NCBI GenBank assembly: GCA_024742475.1
Contig: JANSYI010000043.1
Span: 1 to 63,737 of the forward strand
Reading direction: 5' to 3'
DNA: 63,737 nucleotides
Source of the DNA: a bacterium
Lineage (GTDB): Bacteria > Myxococcota_A > Polyangia > Nannocystales > Nannocystaceae
Shown here: piece after piece, positions 49,952 through 59,324 of the stretch
Position numbering within the stretch: the first letter of the stretch is position 1
Layout of the letters: each line of letters begins with the position of its first letter
The notes under the pieces: generated by a model
What the model was told of the DNA's origin: nothing
Seen by the model: the letters and a program-made list of their open reading frames with translations, nothing else
Database searches by the model: none
Program-made: the position numbers and the translations under genes

Positions 49952-51040
49952 CTAGCGCCCGGCCTCGTCGGGGCGGCCAAGGCCGAGCTGCGCCGCGAGC
50001 TTGGGGTTGTCGGGTCCGACCCGCCAGATGAAGCGGTCGAGCACGTAGTGGGTGGCTTGGGGCACGGTGAGCAGGGCGACCACGAAGGCCGCCGCGACGC
50101 TCGGCAGCTGCACGTCGCTGTCGCCGAAGAGCCCGGGCCGGTCGTGCCACACGAGGCGGTCCCACAGCGCCTCCTCGGTCAGCGCGAGGATGGCGAGCAG
50201 CCCGTAGAACGCCACGGCGAGCATCACGGGACCCGCGGTGCGCAGGCGGGCGGCGACCCGCTCGCGACCACCGGCGACCCAAACGAGCGCGAAGTAGGGG
50301 ATGCCGTGGAAGAAGACGTTGGTGATCGTGAAGACGCGATCGTCGTCGAACACGACCATGCCCAGGTGCCAGTTGATCGCGGGCAGCACCACGAGCGCGA
50401 AGAGCAGCGGGTTGCGGTGACCGTGTCGCCAGCGGACGGCGCGTCGGGCGAAGAACGCCAGCCAGATCGGCACCTGTCCCCAAAGGGCGAGGGTGCCCAA
50501 CCACGGGGGCGCTCCGGTGAGGAGGTCGCCGGCGACGAACCACGTGAAGCGCGTGGGCAGGTGGGCGTGCCAGTGCAGGACGGGGCCCAGCGTTCCCGCC
50601 CAGATGGCGGCGGTGACGAGCGTGCGATCGATGGGGTCCTCGCCGCCTGCGCGCACGTAGATCAGCGCGAAGCCGAGGTGTTGCTTGATGAAGTGAAAGA
50701 TCGCGATGTAGGCGAGCACGCTCCAAAACAGAAGCGGCGACTCGAGGTGCAGCAGGGTGCCGAACCAAAGACACAGCGCGGGGATCACCCACAGGCGCTT
50801 GCGATGCAGTCGCCGGGCGTCGGCGTCGAGGTACGTGCGGTACAGCGAGGCGTAGACGTGCGCGACGTCGACGAGCAGCACGCCGAAGATCCAAAGACCC
50901 AAGCCCCCGCCTTCACGCGCCTCGCTGGTGGCGGGCAGCAGTCCGACGCACAGCCCGGCCGCTGCGGCCACGATGCCCGGCGCGACGAACCAGACCAGGT
51001 CGTGTCGCAGGGACACGATCGTCGGCGTGGTCCGAGGCAT
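49952..51040 (-). CDS. Histidine-rich multi-pass membrane protein
   Basis: 362 aa with an ATG start. About nine membrane segments carry conserved-looking His: VDVAHVYASLYR, FHFIKQHLGF, HWHAHLP, INWHLGM, FFHGIPYF and QATHYVLD. Intramembrane His clusters suggest a metal or cofactor site, as in Brp/Blh carotenoid oxygenases or membrane hydroxylases, but I cannot assign a family. It clusters with homocysteine methyltransferase and parvulin. Confidence 0.6.
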   Translation of the reverse strand: MPRTTPTIVSLRHDLVWFVAPGIVAAAAGLCVGLLPATSEAREGGGLGLWIFGVLLVDVAHVYASLYRTYLDADARRLHRKRLWVIPALCLWFGTLLHLESPLLFWSVLAYIAIFHFIKQHLGFALIYVRAGGEDPIDRTLVTAAIWAGTLGPVLHWHAHLPTRFTWFVAGDLLTGAPPWLGTLALWGQVPIWLAFFARRAVRWRHGHRNPLLFALVVLPAINWHLGMVVFDDDRVFTITNVFFHGIPYFALVWVAGGRERVAARLRTAGPVMLAVAFYGLLAILALTEEALWDRLVWHDRPGLFGDSDVQLPSVAAAFVVALLTVPQATHYVLDRFIWRVGPDNPKLAAQLGLGRPDEAGR

Positions 51041-51091
51041 CGACGCGCAGCGTATCGGGCGGACGCGGCCGGGCCAACCACCCGGGCGTGG

Positions 51092-52000
51092 TCACCTTCG
51101 CTCGGCCAGCCAGCGCTCCGCGGCCTCGCGCTCGGGCGTGAAGCGAGCGCCGGCCTCGACGAAGTGCTGATGGGCGGCCTCGGCCAAGGCTCGGGCGCGC
51201 TTTGCATCGCCCGCGGCGGCGTGCGTCTTGGCCGCCACGAACTCGGCCTGGCCGTGCAGGCTCGGGCCCAGGGTGTTGGCCTCCAGGATCTTCAGCGCAC
51301 GTGTCGAGGTGGCGGCGGCGGCATCGAGGTCGCCATCGGCCAGGGCCGCCTCTGCGAGTGGGACGAGGAACTCCACGAGGTCCGGATGGTCCTCTCCGTT
51401 GGCCGCCTCGAACGTCTCCACGGCTTCACCCAGCTGTGCCCGCGCACGGGCATGGTCTGCGCGCGCCATCGCCAACCGACCTCGGGCGAACCGAGTCAGA
51501 CCCCGCAGCTCGGCCGAGTCGGGACCGGCCGAGACCACCCGGGACGCGGTGTCGAGCGCGGCCTCGGCCTCGTCGAGTTGACCCGCAGAGAGCCGAGCCA
51601 GGGCCTTGTTCACGTGCGTCAACTCGATCGCGGGGTGCTGCTCGCCCAGCAGGGGCTCGGCGATCGCGAGCATGCGGTCGAAGCAGCGCAAGGCCGCGTC
51701 GTACTCACGCATGCGATACGCAGCGAGGCCGAGGTTGCCCCACGCCCACGCGACCTCGGGGTGCGCGTCTCCGTGGGCTTTCTCGAGCAGCTCGAGGGCA
51801 CGTCGGTGGTGTTCGCGGGCCTCGTCGAAGCGACCCATGCCGAGCAGCTCGGCGCCGAGCGAGTCGTGGTAGCTGGCGACCGCGGGGTGCTCGGGGCCGA
51901 AGTTGGCCTCGAAGACCTGCAGCGCGCGGGCGTACGCCTCGGCCGCCTCCTCGTGCTTCCCGCGCAGCGAGAGCACGCCGCCGACGCTGCGGCTTCCTTC
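51092..52000 (-). pseudogene. TPR C-terminal part of the kinase gene, out of frame
   Basis: Read in a second frame, this carries tandem tetratricopeptide repeats (about six units with the W-G-Y-F-P-type spacing, e.g. LSLRGKHEEAAEAYARALQV, AYRMREYDAALRCFDRMLAI) and ends at 51092. The kinase frame, if continued, gives Arg/Ser/Thr-rich nonsense. The shift is near 51968-52000 and equals one missing base. Full length restored it would be about 860 aa. It could be a real mutation, a sequencing or assembly error, or programmed -1 shifting. Confidence 0.7.
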
Positions 52001-53673
52001 CATGCGGCCTCCGCCGCGGCGCGCTCTCCGGACCGCGACAACACGCTGCCCTGCCACAGCAGCGCCTCGGCAAGCGCGGGCGGGTAGTCCAGGGCGCGGG
52101 CGTCCTCGACGAGCAGCGCGATGCCGTCGCGCGCCTCTCGCCAGTGGCCCGAGCCCGCCTCGGCGACCCACGAATCCAGCGCGGCCAAGAGCACCTGCAC
52201 TGACGACTCGGTTTGCGGGTCTTGGGGCGGGGAGACCTCGGCGAGGAGCACATCCTCGTCGAGGCATCGATCCAGCAATGGTAGGCTGGAGACCAGCTGG
52301 ACTGCGTTCTCGACCACCTCCTCGTCGGCCGCGGCAAGGCGATCGACGCGATCCCGCAGCGCGGCCTCGGCTCGGGCCAGGCACAATGCGCGGCGGTCGA
52401 CGAGCGAGCGCGAGCGTCCCGACGCGTCCGTCCGCTGCCCGGCACGACACGTCGCGACCGAGTCCTCGAGCAGCACGCGCGAGTACTGCGTGAGCCGGTC
52501 GTCGACCGAGCGCCACGCGTCGCCGGCGTAGGGGACCTGGGTCTGCGTGAACGCGGCCTCGAGGGCGTCACGTCGCGCGTCGTCGTAGGCCGAGAACACA
52601 CGCGTCTGGGCGGCGGCGCCGGGGTCATCATCCCGCGCGAGCGCCCCGCCGAGTGCTGACGCGGCGCCCGCGACGACCAGGCCTGCGCCGAGCGTGCCTG
52701 CGATCCAGCGGGCGCGCCGAGGTGTGGTGCGCGCGGCCTGCAACGCGTCGGTCAGCGACGCCATGGTGGGGTAGCGATCCTCGGGCTTCGCCGAGAGCCC
52801 GCGTCGCAGCACCGCGTCGAGTCGGGACGACACCGGGCGTCCCTCGTCGCAGGGGCCGCGTTGTGTCTTCTGCGTGGCCAGCTGCGCCGTCGTCGTGCCG
52901 GCGTAGGGACGAAGCCCGCGCAAGGCCTCCCACGCGGTCACGCAGAAGGCGAACTGGTCGGCGCGCGCGTCGGGGACCTGACCTTGGTGCTGCTCGGGGG
53001 CCATGTACGCCGGCGTGCCCATCACCGTGCCGGCGCCCGTGAGCCCCTCGGTCGCCGACGCCGGCCGTGAGACCGACGAGGAGTCTTCGGCGGCGTCACC
53101 CATCGAGGTCGTTCGCGCGGGGTCGTGGACGTACGAGGAACCCTCGCCGTCGATCGCTCGGGCGAGTCCGAAATCCATGACGACGGTGCGGCCCTCGGTG
53201 GTGACCATGACGTTGGTCGGCTTGAAGTCGCGGTGAACGAACCCCGCGACGTGTGCGGCCTGCAGCCCCTTCGCCGCTTCGATCAACACGTCGAGGAGCG
53301 CGTTGGCCGAGGGCGCTTGCTCGAGCCAGACGTCCAACGTCGAGCCGACCACGCGCTCCATCGCCACGAAGACGCGGCCCTCCTCGACCCCCACGTCGAA
53401 CACGGGCACGACGTTGGGGTGGCTCAGCCGCGCCATGGCCTGCGCCTCGCGGATCAATCGCGCGCGACCCTCGGCCGAGCGCACGCGCCGACGCCCTTCG
53501 TGCAGCACCTTGATTGCGACGTCCCGCCCGAGCACGGGGTCGTAGGCCGAGAACACCACGCCCATCCCGCCCTCGCCCAGCCGCTCGCCGATCGTGTAGC
53601 GACCGAGCCTATCGCCCTCGGTGGGCTCGACCTCGACTGAGCGTGACCCTGGCACCCCGCGTCCCGCGAGCAT
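51619..53673 (-). CDS. Ser/Thr protein kinase, N-terminal part of a kinase-TPR gene
   Basis: The open frame is 684 aa but its last about 115 residues are out-of-frame. The kinase domain has GEGGMGVVF (near 33), VAIKVL, HRDFKPTNVMV with Phe in place of the usual Leu/Ile, DFG and GTPAYMAPEQ. A single membrane segment (about 340-362) separates it from an extracytoplasmic helical region; the TPR array should follow. Kinase-TPR proteins of this design are numerous in myxobacteria. Kinase activity should survive even if the tail is lost. Confidence 0.85.
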   Translation of the reverse strand: MLAGRGVPGSRSVEVEPTEGDRLGRYTIGERLGEGGMGVVFSAYDPVLGRDVAIKVLHEGRRRVRSAEGRARLIREAQAMARLSHPNVVPVFDVGVEEGRVFVAMERVVGSTLDVWLEQAPSANALLDVLIEAAKGLQAAHVAGFVHRDFKPTNVMVTTEGRTVVMDFGLARAIDGEGSSYVHDPARTTSMGDAAEDSSSVSRPASATEGLTGAGTVMGTPAYMAPEQHQGQVPDARADQFAFCVTAWEALRGLRPYAGTTTAQLATQKTQRGPCDEGRPVSSRLDAVLRRGLSAKPEDRYPTMASLTDALQAARTTPRRARWIAGTLGAGLVVAGAASALGGALARDDDPGAAAQTRVFSAYDDARRDALEAAFTQTQVPYAGDAWRSVDDRLTQYSRVLLEDSVATCRAGQRTDASGRSRSLVDRRALCLARAEAALRDRVDRLAAADEEVVENAVQLVSSLPLLDRCLDEDVLLAEVSPPQDPQTESSVQVLLAALDSWVAEAGSGHWREARDGIALLVEDARALDYPPALAEALLWQGSVLSRSGERAAAEAAWKEAAASAACSRCAGSTRRRPRRTPARCRSSRPTSAPSTPRSPATTTRSAPSCSAWVASTRPANTTDVPSSCSRKPTETRTPRSRGRGATSASLRIACVSTTRPCAASTACSRSPSPCWASSTPRSS

Positions 53674-53716
53674 TGTACGGCGTCGCCCGCCCCGCGTTGG
53701 TGCTCAGGCCGCCCGA

Positions 53717-53790
53717 ACTTCGCGGATCGCGAAGTCTGGGGGCTTCAGTTCGAAGTTGGGGGGGCCGAGTTTCGCGGAGTGCGAAGTTCG
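53717..53790. repeat. Inverted repeats upstream of lipoprotein gene
   Basis: ACTTCGCG-GAT-CGCGAAGT (53717-53735) is a perfect hairpin, and CGAACTTCGC (near 53714) is also a perfect inverted complement of GCGAAGTTCG (53781-53790), so two alternative foldings are possible. Located between the kinase start and the divergent lipoprotein start; it could bind a regulator or shape the leader. Confidence 0.55.
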
Positions 53791-53868
53791 AGCACCCCGA
53801 CGCTCCCTCATCCTGGGGGGAGCGAGCCCGCTCGGGCGCCGGGCCGCGATCGGGACTACGCTGAGGGC

Positions 53869-54636
53869 ATGGCTTATCGAACGCTCGCGCGACACCTCGT
53901 CCCAATCCTGCTGCTCCTGCCCCTGGGGTGTGACCCCGGCGATGGCGGGGGCGAGTCCTCGAGCAGCGGGTCCTCCTCGGCTGGGACCGAGCCGGAGGAC
54001 GACGCTGGCACCGACGACGACGCCAGCACGGGCGGCACCTCGGGGTGTGGCGCCGAGACCATGATCGTGCTGTCCGACCCGAGCGCACCGATCGCCGGGT
54101 TCGGCGTATCGGCGACCGAGCTCGTCGAGTCCGTCGCGGGCAGCTACGCGGGCGAGCTGGCCTGGCGCCCGAACGACGGCCCGGTCACCGTCACCCACGC
54201 TGGGGCGACGAGCGCACTGACGATCACGATCAGCGACGAACCGACGGAGGTTCGCCTCATCGAGGTCGAACTGCACGGCTCGTATCCCGATGGCAACGAA
54301 GGCGGCGCTTTGTGCTCCAATCGAGTGGAGATCGACACCGGCATCGACTTCGCCACGGACGACGGCACCTTCGCCGAAGACTGGGCCGCGGTCCTGCTCT
54401 ACGACGCCGACTTCGGCGAACCCGAGCTCTCGCTCTACCACTCGGTCGACTTCCCGACCCACCAGGGCACCCTCGCCCAGTCCGATTTCAGCTTCGAAGG
54501 TGCGTCCTTCCGCGACCTCATCGTCACCGCAGGCTTCGGCGAAGCCGAGGTCAGCGGGTCCGTGTTCATGGAGGTCGAAGGCGACGGCTGGATCGGCGCG
54601 GGCGACGTGGCGAGCTACGCTGCACAACGAGAGTAG
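53869..54636 (+). CDS. Lipoprotein, hypothetical
   Basis: 255 aa from the ATG at 53869. Lipobox PLGC (Cys near 21) is followed by a Ser/Gly/Asp/Glu linker, then a beta-rich domain (about 65-250) with alternating acidic residues. It is divergent from the kinase-TPR gene. No family recognised; probably surface-exposed. Confidence 0.68.
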   Translation: MAYRTLARHLVPILLLLPLGCDPGDGGGESSSSGSSSAGTEPEDDAGTDDDASTGGTSGCGAETMIVLSDPSAPIAGFGVSATELVESVAGSYAGELAWRPNDGPVTVTHAGATSALTITISDEPTEVRLIEVELHGSYPDGNEGGALCSNRVEIDTGIDFATDDGTFAEDWAAVLLYDADFGEPELSLYHSVDFPTHQGTLAQSDFSFEGASFRDLIVTAGFGEAEVSGSVFMEVEGDGWIGAGDVASYAAQRE

Positions 54637-54687
54637 GTCAGCAAGCGGCGCGAGGTCGGGGGTCTCGAGCGGCCGCGGTGGGCCTGG

Positions 54688-55161
54688 CTACTGAAGCCCC
54701 GAGGGAGTCGGCCTGGGCCGCCCGCTTTTTTGCGGATTGGGGCCCAGGCCGGCCTCGCTCGGGGCGCGCAACGTCGGTTCCTCGGGGGATGGACGCCGCA
54801 CGGCGTTGAAGGGCGGAAGCTCGATGAGGCTTGGGTCGGCCAGGTATCGCCACGGCTGGTCGAGCACGTCCCACACGTGCTCGCGGCGGACGTACCAGCA
54901 GCCATCCGCGGTGCCGGGCGTCTGGTCCAGCTCGTGGAACTGCAGGTCGCACAGCGTGCAGGCGAAGCGAGACTGGCCGTCGCGGCTCGCCCCGACCAGC
55001 ACGACCACGAAGGTGCGTCGGTCGAAGCGCGCTCGAAGTTCGGTCAACGCAGCTCTTGCCGCGGGGCGGCGGTGCAGCTCTCGCATCGCCTTGTTGACCG
55101 TGGCGAGGTATCGACCGAAGTAGGCGCGGTCGACGTCGAAGGTTGGATTGAGCGTCGTCAT
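54688..55161 (-). CDS. Hypothetical protein with one CxxC
   Basis: 157 aa from the ATG at 55161, chosen over an upstream GTG-type start because it gives MTTLNPTFDVDRAYFGRYL. It contains FACTLCDLQFHELDQ near 80, a CxxC that may bind metal, and a mixed alpha/beta core. The last 30 residues are Pro/Arg rich. No family recognised; it is on the same strand as the small response regulator upstream (60 nt apart). Confidence 0.55.
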   Translation of the reverse strand: MTTLNPTFDVDRAYFGRYLATVNKAMRELHRRPAARAALTELRARFDRRTFVVVLVGASRDGQSRFACTLCDLQFHELDQTPGTADGCWYVRREHVWDVLDQPWRYLADPSLIELPPFNAVRRPSPEEPTLRAPSEAGLGPNPQKSGRPRPTPSGLQ

Positions 55162-55221
55162 GAGGTTCTGGGATCCGATCGGGGGCGGCTCGGCGGTAGT
55201 TGGCACATGACCTGCACCGGC

Positions 55222-55719
55222 CTACGCTCCCATGGGTGATTGCACCGACGCCGCGTATTGGACGAGGTGGGGGATGTCGAAGGGCTTGTCGAACACGCGG
55301 ACGCCGAGCTTTGCGGCCTGGCTGTGCAGTGCGTCGTCGCCAAAGGCGGTGCACAGGATGAAGGGCAGCTCCCAGCCGGCTCGTCGCAGCTCGACGAGGA
55401 TGCTCAGCCCACTGGCGCCGGGCATGCGCACGTCGGAGATGACCAAGTCGGGCGGTGCGAACTGCCCAGGTCGCAGCGTGCTCGAGCCCAGATACGACAG
55501 GACGTCCGTGCCGTTGCTCAGCTCGATCACGTCATACCCTTGCCGTCGCAGCGCGCCCGAGAGCAGCTTGCGCATGTCGGAGTCGTCCTCGGCCAGCAGC
55601 ACGCGGGACGTCGCCGCCTCGAGGACGCGCTCGGAGTCGGCGCTCGACCAGCGGGCTCTGCCCTGCGGGGCCCTCGCGGTCGAAGAGTGGCGGGGGCCGT
55701 AGTGTCGAGGCGCCGTCAT
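55222..55719 (-). CDS. Stand-alone receiver-domain response regulator
   Basis: 165 aa from the ATG at 55719; an ATG at 55728 would add 3 residues. An N-terminal basic/Ser-rich segment of 35 residues precedes the receiver: VLLAEDDSDMRKLL, acceptor Asp in DLVISDVRMPGASGL, Thr in LCTAF and Lys in FDKPFD. All phosphorylation residues are intact. There is no output domain, so it may act by protein contact or phosphorelay. It is divergent from the histidine kinase at 55860, which could be its partner. Confidence 0.9.
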   Translation of the reverse strand: MTAPRHYGPRHSSTARAPQGRARWSSADSERVLEAATSRVLLAEDDSDMRKLLSGALRRQGYDVIELSNGTDVLSYLGSSTLRPGQFAPPDLVISDVRMPGASGLSILVELRRAGWELPFILCTAFGDDALHSQAAKLGVRVFDKPFDIPHLVQYAASVQSPMGA

Positions 55720-55859
55720 GCAGCGCATCTGATGCACGGACCTTGCCAACCGCCGCTCGCCCGCGCTCGGCGAACGCTGACGCGTTGGGGTTGCCCCTTT
55801 TTGTCCCACCCTGACCCGACAAGGGGCAGTCGCACAAGACCACACGGAGGACCCTCGTC

Positions 55860-57314
55860 ATGAAGATCGCCCCCAAGTTCACGTTGGCCGTCGTCGCCGG
55901 AGTCATTGCCGTGCACGCCGTGGCCGTGGCCCACCGGGTCGATCGGGAGAGCCAGCTCTTCGAGCGCGTCGCGGTCAACGACGCGACGATCCTCGGTCGG
56001 GCCCTGGGGCACGCCGTCGAGCGGACCTGGACGGCGCACGGTCGGGAGGCCGCCTTGGAGCTCATCGAGCACGCGGAAGAACGGGAGTCGCAGAGCATCC
56101 GCTGGATCAACGCGAGCACCGACGGCGACGGCAGCCACACACCTCGCGTGCCTCTCGCGGACCTCGGGCCATTGCGCCGTGGCGAGCGGGTGTTCACCAC
56201 GGCCGACGTGGGGGCCGGCGAGACGCTCTACACCTACGTCCCGGTGCCGAACCCGGACTTCGTGCACGGGGCGATCGAGGTGGCGACCCCGCAGGGCGCC
56301 AAGCAGCGGTACCTACGCGGCACGGTCGCGGAGCTTTGGATCGTCGCCAGCGTGTTGGTGCTGCTCTGCGCGGCGCTGACGTGGGCGCTGGGCACTCGCC
56401 TGATCGGAGCACCGGTGCGGCTCCTGGTCGAGCAGGCGCGCTCGATCGGCCGGGGCCAGCTGGACCGACGGCTTCGCATGCCGGTGCGCGACGAACTCGG
56501 GGAGCTTGGCGCAGAGATCGATCAGATGTGCGACGAACTCCAGGACGCGCGTACGCGACTCGAAGAGGAGACGCGGACCCGGGTCGAGGCCGTCGAGCAG
56601 CTCCGCCACGCGGACCGGCTCACGACGGTGGGCACACTGGCCTCGGGCATTGCCCACGAGCTGGGCACGCCGCTGAACGTGGTTGCGGGGCACGCCTCGC
56701 TCATTCGCGAAAGCCCGTCGGTCTCGGCCGAGGTCGTCGAGAGCTCGCAGGTCATCTCGCGGCAGTGCACACGCATGACCGAGATCATCCGGCAGCTGCT
56801 CGACTTTGCGCGCCGAGGTACGCCGAAGTCGTCCTCCTGCGACGCGGTCGAGGTGGTGCGCCGCACGCTCGACATGGTCGCGCCGATCGCCCGCAAGCGG
56901 GGCGTGACGCTGTCGACCGAGGGGACGGCCGAGGCGCCGGTGGTGGCTGGCTTCGAGGAGCTGCAGCAGGTGCTCGCCAACCTGGCGATCAATGCGATTC
57001 AAGCCTCGGGCGAGGGTGCCACGCTGAAGCTGCGCGTGGGGTGCGAGCGCAAGAGGCATCCGGCGAGCGGTGAGGAACGAGCGTTCGTGTCGATCGCGGT
57101 TGCGGACTCGGGCGAGGGGATGGCTCCCGAGGTGGTCGAGCGGGTGTTCGAGCCGTTCTTCACGACCAAGGACGTGGGGCAGGGGACGGGGCTGGGCCTG
57201 GCGGTCGCGTTTGGTATCGTTGACGACCGCGGAGGGTGGATCGACGTCGCGTCTCAACCGGGGCGCGGGACCACGTTCACGGTGCATCTACCCCAGGAGA
57301 CCTACGCTGACTGA
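55860..57314 (+). CDS. Membrane sensor histidine kinase
   Basis: 484 aa with an ATG start preceded by GGAGGA. Two membrane segments (about 8-22 and 156-178) flank a periplasmic domain of about 130 residues. A HAMP linker (about 180-235) follows, then HisKA with GIAHELGTPLNVVAGH (His near 265), and an ATP-binding domain with N, G1 (DSGEGM), F and G2 (GTGLGL) boxes. It senses an extracytoplasmic signal and phosphorylates the sigma54 regulator that overlaps its 3' end. Confidence 0.95.
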   Translation: MKIAPKFTLAVVAGVIAVHAVAVAHRVDRESQLFERVAVNDATILGRALGHAVERTWTAHGREAALELIEHAEERESQSIRWINASTDGDGSHTPRVPLADLGPLRRGERVFTTADVGAGETLYTYVPVPNPDFVHGAIEVATPQGAKQRYLRGTVAELWIVASVLVLLCAALTWALGTRLIGAPVRLLVEQARSIGRGQLDRRLRMPVRDELGELGAEIDQMCDELQDARTRLEEETRTRVEAVEQLRHADRLTTVGTLASGIAHELGTPLNVVAGHASLIRESPSVSAEVVESSQVISRQCTRMTEIIRQLLDFARRGTPKSSSCDAVEVVRRTLDMVAPIARKRGVTLSTEGTAEAPVVAGFEELQQVLANLAINAIQASGEGATLKLRVGCERKRHPASGEERAFVSIAVADSGEGMAPEVVERVFEPFFTTKDVGQGTGLGLAVAFGIVDDRGGWIDVASQPGRGTTFTVHLPQETYAD

Positions 57315-58677
57315 CCGAGTCCTGATCGTCGACGACGATCGCGAGATGTGCCGCGTCTTGGAGCGCTGCCTGGGCAACGCTCAGTGCGAGGCGGTGTCGT
57401 TCACCGCGGTCGCGGAGGCGCTAGCCTGGCTGGCCCGCGAGGACGCGGACGTCATCATCACCGACGTCCGCATGCCCCGTGAGGGGGGCCTGGAGCTGTG
57501 CCGGCGCGTTCAGGAGACGAGGCCCGACATTCCGGTCGTCATGATCACCGCGTTCGGCACCATCGAGACGGCGATCGAGGCGATCCGAAGCGGCGCGTAC
57601 GACTTCTTGGTCAAGCCGTTCGAGCTGGAGACGGTGCGCATCGCGGTGCGCCGCGCAGTCGAGCGTCGAAGGCTCGTCCGGCGGGTCCGTCGACTCGAAG
57701 ACGCACTCCAAGGGCCTGCGCGGCAGGGGGAGATGGTCGGGAGGTCCTCGGCGATGCAGCACGTGCACGAGCTCGTCGCGCGCCTGTGCGACGTGGACAC
57801 GACGGTCACGATCACCGGGGAGAGCGGGACCGGAAAGGAGCTGGTGGCGCGCGCGATTCATGGCAGAGGCGCGCGGTCGGGCGGGCCCTTCGTGCCGATC
57901 AACTGCGCGGCCATGCCAGCGTCGCTGCTGGAGAGCGAGCTGTTCGGGCACGTCAAGGGGGCGTTCACCGACGCGCGGGCGGACCGGCTAGGGCTCTTCG
58001 CGCAAGCCAGCGGCGGCACGATCTTCCTCGACGAGATCGGCGAGCTTCCGCTCGAACTCCAGCCCAAGATCCTGCGCGCGCTGCAGGAGCGTCGCGTCCG
58101 ACCCGTGGGAGGATCGTCCGAGGTCCCCTTCGACGCGCGCGTGGTGACGGCGACGAACCGCGACCTCGAGCAGGAGGTCGAGCAGGGCTCGTTCCGCGAG
58201 GACCTCTTCTACCGGATCAACGTGGTCGAGGTGGCCGTGCCGCCGTTGCGGGCGCGGGGCAACGACATCCTCCTGCTCGCGGCCCACTTCATCGCCCGGT
58301 ACGCATCGGCGCACGACAAGGACGTCTCCTCCATCGTTCCCGCCGCGGCGCAGAAGCTGCTGGACTACGCCTGGCCCGGCAACGTCCGCGAGCTTCAAAA
58401 CTGCATCGAGCGCGCGGTGACCCTGTGCAGCTTCTCCGAGCTCGGCGTCGACGACCTCCCGGCCAAGATCCGCGACTTCCGCCCCGAGCAGCTCACCCCC
58501 GGCGAGACCGACCCTCGCAACTTCGCCCCGATGGAAGAGATCGAGCGCCGCTACGTGGAGCGGGTCTACGCCGCGACGGGCGGCAACAAGTCGCTCGCCG
58601 CGTCGATCTTGGGGTTCAACCGCAAGACGCTGTATCGAAAGCTGCGCCGCTACGGGCTGCTGCCGCCCGAGAGCTGA
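57307..58677 (+). CDS. NtrC-family sigma54-dependent response regulator
   Basis: 456 aa, best started at a CTG at 57307, because AGGAGA lies 6 nt upstream and the product then begins M-TDRVLIVDDD like typical regulators; no ATG/GTG/TTG is in frame nearby. The receiver has DVRMPREGG with acceptor Asp. The AAA+ domain carries GESGTGKE (near 171) and GAFTDA (near 218) in place of the more usual GAFTGA sigma54-contact loop. A Fis-type HTH lies at the end (NKSLAASILGFNRKTLYRKL). Overlaps the kinase by 8 nt. Confidence 0.92.
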   Translation: MTDRVLIVDDDREMCRVLERCLGNAQCEAVSFTAVAEALAWLAREDADVIITDVRMPREGGLELCRRVQETRPDIPVVMITAFGTIETAIEAIRSGAYDFLVKPFELETVRIAVRRAVERRRLVRRVRRLEDALQGPARQGEMVGRSSAMQHVHELVARLCDVDTTVTITGESGTGKELVARAIHGRGARSGGPFVPINCAAMPASLLESELFGHVKGAFTDARADRLGLFAQASGGTIFLDEIGELPLELQPKILRALQERRVRPVGGSSEVPFDARVVTATNRDLEQEVEQGSFREDLFYRINVVEVAVPPLRARGNDILLLAAHFIARYASAHDKDVSSIVPAAAQKLLDYAWPGNVRELQNCIERAVTLCSFSELGVDDLPAKIRDFRPEQLTPGETDPRNFAPMEEIERRYVERVYAATGGNKSLAASILGFNRKTLYRKLRRYGLLPPES

Positions 58678-58693
58678 GGGCTGGGGCTGGGGC

Positions 58694-59314
58694 TCAGGGG
58701 GAATCGTCTGACTTCAAGTCGTCCTTGAACGCCCCGAGTGCGCGACGGACATCGTCCTGTGCCTCGGACCTCGGCGCGTCGGCGGGATAGAACGAGACGA
58801 ACGTCGCGTGGGTGGGGTCGGGCGATTCGGCCTCGACGTGCGAGAACACGGTCGCGGCCGCGCGGTACTTCTGGCCGGTCGACTCCGAGAGCGCCTCGGC
58901 GAGCTGCGCGGAGGTTCCCGACTGCAGCTGCGGGCCCGAAAGCGTGGCGAGGCACCGCGGCGGCGTGTCGCACGACACCTCGAGCATGATGTCGTCGCCG
59001 AGGTCCTCGGCCTCGAAGCGCTCGCGAAGTACAGCTTCGACGACGGTGGGCGAGAGCGACGACGCCTCGTCGGCTGTGGGAGGAGCGGGCGCCGGGGCTG
59101 GTTGCACGGGTATTGGCGCCGCGGGGGCACGCGGTGCCTCGCCCTCAGCGCGAGAAGGACGGGTGCGTCGTTGCGATGCCACGGGCGCGACCGAACTCCG
59201 CGCCGCCTGAGCGGTCGCGGGGGCCTCCGAGGGATCGCGCGCGATTCGGACGATTGCGACGACGGTGACGATCGCGGTGGCGCCGAGCGCCATGGTCCAT
59301 GCTGCTCTCTTCAT
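58694..59314 (-). CDS. Single-pass membrane hypothetical protein
   Basis: 206 aa from the ATG at 59314. An N-terminal hydrophobic helix (about 5-24) is followed by a Pro/Ala/Arg linker, then a compact domain with CDTPPRCL that could be disulfide bonded (about 120-200). It is convergent with the NtrC-type regulator. No family recognised. Confidence 0.62.
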   Translation of the reverse strand: MKRAAWTMALGATAIVTVVAIVRIARDPSEAPATAQAARSSVAPVASQRRTRPSRAEGEAPRAPAAPIPVQPAPAPAPPTADEASSLSPTVVEAVLRERFEAEDLGDDIMLEVSCDTPPRCLATLSGPQLQSGTSAQLAEALSESTGQKYRAAATVFSHVEAESPDPTHATFVSFYPADAPRSEAQDDVRRALGAFKDDLKSDDSP

Positions 59315-59324
59315 CGTACGGACC

